DNA from: Cyanobium sp. FGCU52
Lineage (GTDB): Bacteria > Cyanobacteriota > Cyanobacteriia > PCC-6307 > Cyanobiaceae
Length of the DNA: 64,000 bases
Direction: 5' to 3'
NCBI GenBank assembly: GCA_024958715.1
Contig: JANWUS010000012.1
Coordinates: 62,001 to 126,000 of the forward strand
The notes beneath the pieces were generated by a model. The model did no database searches. It was not told where the DNA came from and was given only the letters and a program-made list of their open reading frames with translations. The position numbers and the translations under genes were made by a program. Below, one piece after another: positions 57,922 to 64,000 of the stretch; within the stretch, counting starts at the first letter, position 1; each line of letters starts with the position of its first letter.

Positions 57922-58941
57922 GTGACCTTCAACGCCTCAAGCCGCCTGCTGATCTCGGGCGCCACCGGCAGCTTCGGCAAGGCCTTCATCGCCAATCTGC
58001 TGTCTCGCTACCCCGAAATCCGCCGGGTCGTCGTGTTCAGCCGCGATGAACTCAAGCAGTGGGAGCTGCAGCAGATCTACCCGGAAAGCCGCTATCCCCA
58101 GCTGCGCTTCTTCCTCGGCGATGTGCGTGATCAGGCCAGGCTCAGGCGCGCGCTGGAACGGGTGGATACGGTCGTCCATGCCGCCGCTCTCAAGCAGGTA
58201 CCGGCAGCCGAATACAATCCGTTCGAGTTCATTCGCACCAATGTTCTCGGTGCCCAGAATCTGATCGAAGCTTGCCTCGACTCAGGCGTCGAGCGGGTGG
58301 TGGCCCTCTCCACCGACAAGGCCGCCGCGCCGGTCAACCTGTACGGGGCCACCAAGCTCTGCTCCGACAAGCTGTTCATCGCCGCCAATAATTTCGTCGG
58401 CGAGCGCCAGTTGCGCTTCTCAGTTGTGCGTTATGGGAATGTGATGGGTTCCCGCGGCTCGGTGATCCCCTTCTTCCTCGAGCGGGCCTCCACAGGTGTT
58501 CTGCCGATCACCGATCCCCGCATGACCCGCTTCAACATCTCTCTGCAGGAGGGCGTCGAGATGGTGATGTGGGCCCTCGAGCACGCCCGCGGCGGCGAGC
58601 TGCTTGTGCCGCGCATCCCCAGCTACCGCCTCACCGATGTCGCTGAAGCGATCGGCCCGGGCTGCAGCAAGCCGATCACCGGCATCCGCCCCGGCGAGAA
58701 GATCCATGAGGAGATGATCACCGCCAGCGATTCCTTCTCCACAGTCGATCTGGGCCGCTACTACGCCATCCTGCCCACCTCCGGTCCCAGCGCTCCCACG
58801 GCCTACTGCCAGGCCACCGGGGCCACGCCTGTGCCCGAGGGCTTCGCCTACAACTCGGGCAGCAATCCCGATGTCCTCAGCGTCGAGCAAATCCGCGAGC
58901 TGATCCGGCAGCACGTCGATCCGGCCTTCCAGCCGGTGTGA
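57922..58941 (+). CDS. pseB: UDP-N-acetylglucosamine 4,6-dehydratase (inverting), PseB-like
   Basis: 339 residues, GTG start at 57922. First enzyme of pseudaminic acid synthesis: it makes UDP-4-keto-6-deoxy-L-AltNAc. NADP loop GATGSFGKAF (13-22), FSRDELKQWEL, AALKQVPAAEYNPFEFIRTN, STDKAAAPVNLYGATKLCSD and YGNVMGSRGSVIPFF are all diagnostic. It starts the overlapping plus-strand sugar operon 53 bases after the HlyD gene and overlaps pseC by four bases. Confidence 0.94.
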   Translation: MTFNASSRLLISGATGSFGKAFIANLLSRYPEIRRVVVFSRDELKQWELQQIYPESRYPQLRFFLGDVRDQARLRRALERVDTVVHAAALKQVPAAEYNPFEFIRTNVLGAQNLIEACLDSGVERVVALSTDKAAAPVNLYGATKLCSDKLFIAANNFVGERQLRFSVVRYGNVMGSRGSVIPFFLERASTGVLPITDPRMTRFNISLQEGVEMVMWALEHARGGELLVPRIPSYRLTDVAEAIGPGCSKPITGIRPGEKIHEEMITASDSFSTVDLGRYYAILPTSGPSAPTAYCQATGATPVPEGFAYNSGSNPDVLSVEQIRELIRQHVDPAFQPV

Positions 58942-60104
58942 GCCCTGTGCAGCCCATCCCCTACGGCCGCCAGACGATCACTCCCGCCGACATCGAGGCG
59001 GTGAGCGCGGCGCTGACCAGCCCCTTCCTCACCCAGGGCCCCACCGTTCCGGCCTTCGAGGCGGCCGTGGCCGCCCGCGTGGGTGCCTCTCACGCGGTGG
59101 CCGTCAATTCCGCCACCAGCGCCCTGCACCTCGCTTGCCTCGCCCTTGATCTCGGGCCGGGCGACCGGCTCTGGACCAGTCCGATCACCTTCGTGGCTTC
59201 GGCCAACTGCGGCCGCTACTGCGGCGCAGACGTGGCCTTCGTCGACATCGACCCGGCCACCGGCCTGATGGATCCCGATGCGCTGCAGCGGCAGCTGGCC
59301 GCCGCGGCTGCCAACGGCACCCTCCCCAAGGTGATCGTGCCTGTGCATCTCACCGGCACCAGCTGCGCCATGGCGCCGATCGCCGCTGCGGCTGACAGGT
59401 ATGGCGTGCAGCTGATCGAGGATGCCAGCCATGCCATCGGCGCCCGTTACGCCGGCCAGCCCGTGGGCAGCTGCGCCCACAGCGCCATCAGCGTGTTCAG
59501 CTTCCATCCCGTCAAGATCATCACCACCGCTGAGGGTGGGATGGCCACCACCAACGATGCGCAGCTCGCCGCACGCATGGCCCGACTGCGCAGCCATGGC
59601 ATCGAGCGGGAGCGGGAGCTGTTCGAACTGCCGGATGCCGGCCCCTGGGCCTATGAACAGCAGGAGCTGGGCTTCAATTACCGCCTCACCGATCTTCAGG
59701 CCGCTCTGGGCCTGAGCCAGTTGCAGCGTCTCGAGGCGATCGTCGCCGAGCGCAATCGCCTGCTGCAGGTGTATCGCGATCTGCTCAGCTCCCTGCCGGT
59801 CCGGCTTCTGCACATTCCCGCCGATTGCCATTCCAGTGTCCATCTGGCGGTGATCCGCCTGCAGGAGCAGGATCCGGCCCAACACCGTCGCGTCTTCGAA
59901 GGTCTGCGCGCCGCCGGCATCGGGGTGCAGCTCCACTACGCTCCGGTGCATCTGCAGCCTTATTACCGCCGTCTCGGCTGGAAGCCCGGTGACTTCCCTG
60001 CGGCCGAGGCCTATGCCAGCAGCGCCATCAGCCTGCCCCTGTTCCCCGGTCTGAGCGAGTCCGACCAGCAGCGGGTCGTCAACACCCTGCGGCAGCTGCT
60101 GTGA
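58938..60104 (+). CDS. pseC: UDP-4-amino-4,6-dideoxy-N-acetyl-beta-L-altrosamine transaminase, PseC-like
   Basis: 388 residues, GTG start coupled to pseB. The second step of the pseudaminate pathway puts an amino group at C4 using PLP. PITFVASANCGRYCGADVAF, VPVHLTGTSCAMAPIAAAAD, LIEDASHAIGARYAGQPVGS and the PLP lysine K193 in FSFHPVKIITTAEGG are as in PseC, with GFNYRLTDLQAALGLSQLQR later. Position right after pseB makes the assignment firm. Confidence 0.93.
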   Translation: MSPVQPIPYGRQTITPADIEAVSAALTSPFLTQGPTVPAFEAAVAARVGASHAVAVNSATSALHLACLALDLGPGDRLWTSPITFVASANCGRYCGADVAFVDIDPATGLMDPDALQRQLAAAAANGTLPKVIVPVHLTGTSCAMAPIAAAADRYGVQLIEDASHAIGARYAGQPVGSCAHSAISVFSFHPVKIITTAEGGMATTNDAQLAARMARLRSHGIERERELFELPDAGPWAYEQQELGFNYRLTDLQAALGLSQLQRLEAIVAERNRLLQVYRDLLSSLPVRLLHIPADCHSSVHLAVIRLQEQDPAQHRRVFEGLRAAGIGVQLHYAPVHLQPYYRRLGWKPGDFPAAEAYASSAISLPLFPGLSESDQQRVVNTLRQLL

Positions 60105-60997
60105 GTGGCGTGGAACTCTGCCTCGGCACCGCCCAGTTCGGCCTGGCCTACGGCGTCACCAACGCCGCTGGCCAGGTGAACCGCTCTGAAGTGGCACGCC
60201 TGCTGGCGCTCGCCTCCAGCTCTGCTGTGCGCTGGCTCGACACCGCCCAGGCCTATGGCGAGGCGGAAACGGTGCTCGGCGCCTGCCTGCCCAACGGCCA
60301 TCGCTTCACCCTGATCAGCAAGCTGCCGGCCCAGCCCGCTGACAGTTTCAGCGCCGCCACGGAGCTGGCCTGGGAGGCAGGTCTCCAGCAGAGCCTCAGG
60401 CGGCTCGGGTGCTCCAGCCTCGACGGCTTCCTGCTGCATCAGGCCGCGGATCTGCGCCGCCCCGATGGCGATCGCCTGCTGGCCTGGCTGCAGAGCCTGC
60501 GGCAGCGCGGTCTGGTGCGCCGCATCGGCGTGTCGATCTATGGCGGCGCCGAGCTGGAGCGGCTGCCGCTCGATCAGCTGCAGCTCGTGCAGCTGCCCCT
60601 GTCGCTCTACGACCAACGCCCCCTGCAGGACGGCACCGTGGCAAGGCTCGAGGGTCAGGGCATCGCCATCCATGCCCGCAGCCTGTACCTGCAGGGACTT
60701 CTGCTGGCGCCCGCCGACCAGTGGCCGGCCTGGATCGATCCGGCCTTCCGCCAGCATCACGCCCGTCTGCAGTCCTGGGCCGCCGCCCATGGCACCAGCC
60801 CGCTGGCCCTGGCCCTGGCCTTCGCCAGGCGCTGCGGCGGTCTCGAGGCCGCCGTGGTGGGGGTCACCCGTGAAGCGGAGCTGGCGGAGCTGCTGCGGCA
60901 CTGGAACGATCCGGCCGACCCCGGATCGATCGGGGATCCGGAACGCTGGGCCTGGCCCGAAGGGAATAGTCTCGACCCACGCTGCTGGCCTCGCTGA
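60101..60997 (+). CDS. Aldo/keto reductase in the nonulosonate operon
   Basis: 298 residues, coupled to pseC by a four-base overlap. The catalytic set is complete: D47 and Y52 (LDTAQAYGEAETVLG), K74 (LISKLP), H113 (DGFLLHQAADL). The NADPH end has LALAFARRCGGLEAAVVGVT. Reductases of this type occur in several cyanobacterial and other pseudaminate-like loci, but their step is not defined; reduction of a keto-sugar intermediate is inferred. Confidence 0.88.
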   Translation: MSGVELCLGTAQFGLAYGVTNAAGQVNRSEVARLLALASSSAVRWLDTAQAYGEAETVLGACLPNGHRFTLISKLPAQPADSFSAATELAWEAGLQQSLRRLGCSSLDGFLLHQAADLRRPDGDRLLAWLQSLRQRGLVRRIGVSIYGGAELERLPLDQLQLVQLPLSLYDQRPLQDGTVARLEGQGIAIHARSLYLQGLLLAPADQWPAWIDPAFRQHHARLQSWAAAHGTSPLALALAFARRCGGLEAAVVGVTREAELAELLRHWNDPADPGSIGDPERWAWPEGNSLDPRCWPR

Positions 60998-61004
60998 ACC
61001 GTCG

Positions 61005-62249
61005 ATGGGATCTCCCTTCTCCACCACCTTGAAGCGCTGCAGCCGCTGCTTGCTGCCGGAAACCCACGAGACCCTGGTGCTGGACGAACAGGGTGTCTGC
61101 AATGTCTGCCGCGCCCAGGAAGTCAAGGCCGAGATCAACTGGGCGGAGCGGCTCGACCAACTCGATGCGCTCGTGGCTCAGTACCGCGGCCGCTACCGCT
61201 ATGACTGCCTGGTGCCGTTCAGCGGCGGCAAGGACAGCACCTGGACCCTATATTACCTGATGAAGCGCTACCCGGGGCTCAAGCCCCTGGTTGTGCGCTT
61301 CAACCATGGTTTCCTGCGCCCCAACCTGCGTGCCAACTGCGATCGCGTCTTCCGCAAGCTGGGCGTCGATGTGCATGACTTCACCCCCAGCTGGAAGGTG
61401 GTGCAGCGGTTGATGCTTCAGGCCTTCCTTGAGAAGGGCGATTTCTGCTGGCACTGCCACACCGGCATCTTCGCCTACCCGATGCAGGTGGCGATCAAGG
61501 AGCAGGTGCCTCTGATCTTCTGGGGCGAACCCTCGGCTGAATACACCGCTTACTACAATTACGACCAACCCGAACAGGTCGACGAAGAGCGCTTCAATCG
61601 CTATGTCAATCTCGGCATCTCTGCCGAGGACATGCTGATCCGCCTTGATGGCTACCTCGAAGAACGCGACCTGGAACCGTTTCGCTACCCAGCTCTAAAG
61701 GATCTTCGCCAGCTTGGCTACCGCTCTGTTTGCCTGGGAAGCTACATCCCCTGGGACGTGAAAATGCAGGTCGAGAAAATCCGAGCCGAGCTGGGCTGGC
61801 AGGGTGATCTCGTTGAAAATGTGCCCGGCTCTTACAACTACGAAAAGATTGAGTGCTGGATGCAGGGGGTCCGCGACTACATCAAGTACATCAAGCGCGG
61901 TTACACTCGGCCCACCCACCTCGCGGCGATCGATCTGCGCAACCAGCGCATCAGCCAGGAGGAGGCGCAGGCGATGATCCGCCAGTTCGAAGGCAGACGC
62001 CCGCCCAGCCTTGATCTGTTCCTCGAGTACGTGGGCCTTGATGAGGAGGAGTTCCACACGATCGCCATGGGCCATCAGGTGTCGCCCTGGCAGTTCGACC
62101 CGGCCAGTATCCGTGCCGGTGAGGCCACCCCCGATTTCGACAGCTGGCAGCGAGGCGATGGCCTCGACCCGGCCGACGCCGAAGCCCAGGTGGGTCGCTG
62201 GGCCCAGACCTGCGCCGGTTGCGGCTCCACCGCCGGCTGCGGCGCTTGA
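61005..62249 (+). CDS. N-acetyl sugar amidotransferase (PseA/WbpG-like)
   Basis: 414 residues from ATG 61005, seven bases after the reductase stop. A zinc-ribbon-like CSRC...CNVC (C12, C15, C32, C35), the PP-loop FSGGKDSTW (72-80) that adenylates the substrate, DFCWHCHTGIFAYPMQVAIK, and WGEPSAEYTAYYNY are typical. A second Cys-rich tail (CAGCGSTAGCGA) closes the protein. WbpG/PseA relatives turn an N-acetyl group into an acetamidino group, with ammonia from HisH/HisF partners, whose paralogues come next. Its stop overlaps the hisH-like start by one base. Confidence 0.92.
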   Translation: MGSPFSTTLKRCSRCLLPETHETLVLDEQGVCNVCRAQEVKAEINWAERLDQLDALVAQYRGRYRYDCLVPFSGGKDSTWTLYYLMKRYPGLKPLVVRFNHGFLRPNLRANCDRVFRKLGVDVHDFTPSWKVVQRLMLQAFLEKGDFCWHCHTGIFAYPMQVAIKEQVPLIFWGEPSAEYTAYYNYDQPEQVDEERFNRYVNLGISAEDMLIRLDGYLEERDLEPFRYPALKDLRQLGYRSVCLGSYIPWDVKMQVEKIRAELGWQGDLVENVPGSYNYEKIECWMQGVRDYIKYIKRGYTRPTHLAAIDLRNQRISQEEAQAMIRQFEGRRPPSLDLFLEYVGLDEEEFHTIAMGHQVSPWQFDPASIRAGEATPDFDSWQRGDGLDPADAEAQVGRWAQTCAGCGSTAGCGA

Positions 62250-62920
62250 TGACCAGCGCGCAAGTCCTGGTGATCGAGGCGGGACTGGGGAATCTTGGTT
62301 CGGTCTGCGCGGCTCTCGATCGTCTCGGCGTGCATGCCACTCGCCTTTCCTCTCCGCCGCAGGCTCCCAACGACCCTCCGTTCACCCACCTGCTCCTGCC
62401 GGGGGTGGGATCCTTCTCAGCCGGCATGGCCGCTCTGCGTCAGCGGGGGTGGGTTGACTGGATTCGCGGCAGCTGGCTGCCCACAGGCCGGCCCATGCTG
62501 GGCATCTGCCTGGGTATGCAACTCCTGGCCAGCCGCGGCTTCGAGGGCAGTGCCAGCGGCGAACCGATCCCCGGCCTTGACCTGATCCCTGGCGATGTCA
62601 CCCAGCTGCTGGTGGGGCCCGATCTGGTTCTGCCGCATGTGGGCTGGAACAGCCTGAGCTGGCTCCATCCGCAACTACCCCTGGCGGCAGGCTTTCCCCA
62701 GGCAGGAGACGTCTATTTCGTCCACAGCTACTCCTTCGCTCCATCCCTGAGCCAGCAGGCGCTGGCCACATGTGACTACGGAGTCACCTTCACGGCCGTG
62801 GTGGGCGATCCCGCCACCAACGTCTGGGGGATGCAGTTCCACCCGGAGAAGAGTCAGAAACTGGGTCGCGGGCTGCTGCAGAACTTCCTCTCCCTTCCTC
62901 CATGCTCAAACGTCGCCTGA
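62249..62920 (+). CDS. hisH: HisH-like glutamine amidotransferase of the sugar operon
   Basis: 223 residues from ATG 62249. Class I glutaminase: nucleophile C87 in GICLGMQLL, oxyanion PGVGSFSAGM, and H198/E200 in MQFHPEKSQKLG, so the triad is intact. HisH normally feeds ammonia to HisF for histidine synthesis. Here the position between a PseA/WbpG-like enzyme and a divergent HisF suggests a dedicated ammonia supply for amidination of the sugar. It overlaps the HisF-like gene by 19 bases. Confidence 0.9.
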   Translation: MTSAQVLVIEAGLGNLGSVCAALDRLGVHATRLSSPPQAPNDPPFTHLLLPGVGSFSAGMAALRQRGWVDWIRGSWLPTGRPMLGICLGMQLLASRGFEGSASGEPIPGLDLIPGDVTQLLVGPDLVLPHVGWNSLSWLHPQLPLAAGFPQAGDVYFVHSYSFAPSLSQQALATCDYGVTFTAVVGDPATNVWGMQFHPEKSQKLGRGLLQNFLSLPPCSNVA

Positions 62921-63687
62921 TCCCCAAGCTGCAGCTCGCACTGCAGGGCAGCTTCCGCGGCCCCAGAGCGGTGCTGGTGGTGACCCGCCAGTTCGCCAAT
63001 CGCAGGGCGATCGGCGACCCCCTCTCCCAGGCCAAGATCTATGAAGCCCAGCTGGCCGATGAACTGGTGCTGGTGGACCTGGAGCGCAGCGAAGCGAGCT
63101 GGCCCGTGCTGCTCGACACCCTCACCGCCATGGCCGAAGCCCTGGCCACACCCCTGGCGGTGGGAGGCGGCATCCGCAGCTTCGATCAGGTGCAGCAACT
63201 GCTCGACCGCGGCGCCGACAAGGTGGTGCTCAACAGTGGGGCACTGGCTCAGCCCGATCTGATCGACCGGGTGGCGGCCGCTTATGGCGCCCAGTGCGTG
63301 GTGCTCAGCCTCGATGCGCGGCCGGATGGCGATCTGGGCTGGCAGGTGTTCGGCCAGGGAGGAACCCAGGCCAGCGGACGGCCTGCCGTGGCCTGGGCGC
63401 GCGAAGCGGCGGAGCGGGGCGCCGGGGAACTGCTGATCACCGCCATCGATCGCGATGGCGAGGGTGGAGGCCTCGATACGGTTCTGATCCAGGCTCTGCA
63501 CGCGGCCGTCAGGGTTCCCGTGATCGGGGCCGGGGGCTGCGGTCGCGCCGAGCACTTCGTAGCCGGTTATCAGGCCGGTGCCGCCGCCGTAGCCGCCGGC
63601 ACCTTCTTCTGCCAGCGAGATCAGAATCCGATGCAGTGCCGCTCCCATATCCGCAACGCAGGCCTGCCGATCCGACTGGAACAATGA
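62902..63687 (+). CDS. hisF: HisF-like protein, sugar-amidination paralogue
   Basis: 261 residues. (Beta/alpha)8 barrel with LVLVDLERSEASW, LAVGGGIRSFDQVQQLLDRG, ADKVVLNSGAL, LSLDARPDG, ITAIDRDGEGGGLD and VIGAGGCG. The Asp that true HisF uses near residue 11 is not there (IPKLQLALQG instead), while the second catalytic Asp (in LSLDARP) is kept. That is the usual difference of HisF2-type proteins, which channel ammonia but do not run the cyclase reaction. It overlaps the GNAT gene by four bases. Confidence 0.9.
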   Translation: MLKRRLIPKLQLALQGSFRGPRAVLVVTRQFANRRAIGDPLSQAKIYEAQLADELVLVDLERSEASWPVLLDTLTAMAEALATPLAVGGGIRSFDQVQQLLDRGADKVVLNSGALAQPDLIDRVAAAYGAQCVVLSLDARPDGDLGWQVFGQGGTQASGRPAVAWAREAAERGAGELLITAIDRDGEGGGLDTVLIQALHAAVRVPVIGAGGCGRAEHFVAGYQAGAAAVAAGTFFCQRDQNPMQCRSHIRNAGLPIRLEQ

Positions 63688-64000
63688 CACGCCTGCTCAG
63701 TGCCCGCCTGTTGCTGCGGCCCGTGGCCGAGGCCGACATCAACCCAACCTATGTGGCCTGGCTGAACGATCCGGACGTGAATGCCTTCCTGGAAACCCGC
63801 TTCCAGCGTCAGACCCTCGAATCGGTGCGGGCCTACTGGCAGGATCACGGAAACGCCCCCGCCAGCCCCTGGTGGGCGATCTGCCGGCGCGATCAGCAGG
63901 ACCGCCACATCGGCAACATCAAGCTGGGGCCGATCCACCCGATCCACCGGCGGGCCGACATCAGTCTGTTCCTCGGCGATCGCGGCTGCTGGGGGCTCGG
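63684..64000 (+). CDS. GNAT N-acetyltransferase, PseH-like (3' end beyond window)
   Basis: About 105 residues visible, ATG 63684 coupled to the hisF-like gene. SARLLLRPVAEADINPTYVA and WLNDPDVNAFLETR is the standard start of sugar-modifying GNAT proteins such as PseH, and WWAICRRDQQDRHIGNIKLG then ADISLFLGDRGCWGLG lead into the acetyl-CoA-binding loop. In pseudaminate synthesis PseH acetylates the 4-amino sugar made by PseC. The operon clearly continues to the right. Confidence 0.88.
   Translation, partial: MTRLLSARLLLRPVAEADINPTYVAWLNDPDVNAFLETRFQRQTLESVRAYWQDHGNAPASPWWAICRRDQQDRHIGNIKLGPIHPIHRRADISLFLGDRGCWGL

Noticed and set aside
62249-63687. Histidine biosynthesis operon
   Set aside because: The HisF-like protein lacks the first catalytic Asp and the neighbours are nonulosonate genes; these are sugar-amidination paralogues.

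Overview
The window is a GC-rich cyanobacterial chromosome segment, most likely from a Synechococcus/Cyanobium-type picocyanobacterium. The evidence is a psbK photosystem II gene, a carotenoid (apocarotenoid) oxygenase, a PEP-CTERM protein with the cyanobacterial-type C-terminus, scattered GCGATCGC (HIP1-like) octamers, and a backbone order (cobS - tgt - psbK; pgm - rdgB; oxygenase; hisB; fabI; DegT aminotransferase) that I recall from marine picocyanobacteria. The species cannot be named from sequence alone.

Layout. 1-16.6 kb is housekeeping backbone: the end of a sensor histidine kinase, cobS, tgt, psbK, a WecG/TagA glycosyltransferase, a very long GH15/phosphorylase-kinase-like protein, a Gfo/Idh/MocA oxidoreductase, a CNNM/CorC-type CBS protein, a CAU-anticodon tRNA, pyrE, ygfZ, a TM0106-type nuclease, a phosphohexomutase, rdgB, a YciI-like gene and a fumarylacetoacetase-family gene. 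16.6-20.5 kb is a decayed accessory patch: a PIN-toxin remnant, a truncated HpsJ-like gene, a PEP-CTERM protein, an orphan VapC, a Phd remnant, an intact Phd-RelE pair and an intact VapB-VapC pair. 20.5-24.6 kb returns to backbone (carotenoid oxygenase, a sugar-kinase-like phosphotransferase, hisB).

24.7-32.4 kb is a type I restriction-modification island (uma2-hsdM-hsdS-hsdR-ygjP-like metalloprotease, every junction overlapping or nearly so) lying between hisB and fabI. On the other side of fabI, 33.3-36.2 kb encodes a 973-residue protein of unusual design: N-terminal hydrophobic segment, HEAT repeats, a second membrane segment, then a NACHT/STAND-type NTPase. It is followed by a photolyase-family pseudogene, a phosphopantetheinyl transferase, a lipoprotein, a thioredoxin-like protein and a DegT aminotransferase.

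40.8-64 kb is a surface-glycan and secretion region. On the minus strand wzm-wzt-methyltransferase-double glycosyltransferase-gmd form an ABC-transporter-dependent polysaccharide operon. On the plus strand come a DUF4214/S-layer-like surface protein, a Maf-type (DUF115) glycosyltransferase, a parvulin-like accessory gene, a type I secretion ABC transporter and its HlyD adaptor. A tightly overlapping set for a pseudaminic-acid-type nonulosonic sugar follows: pseB, pseC, aldo/keto reductase, N-acetyl sugar amidotransferase, hisH- and hisF-paralogues and a GNAT acetyltransferase, running off the window. The most attractive reading is one module that makes an amidino-type nonulosonic acid, attaches it to a surface protein through Maf, and exports the glycoprotein by type I secretion, in a bacterium with no flagellar gene in view.
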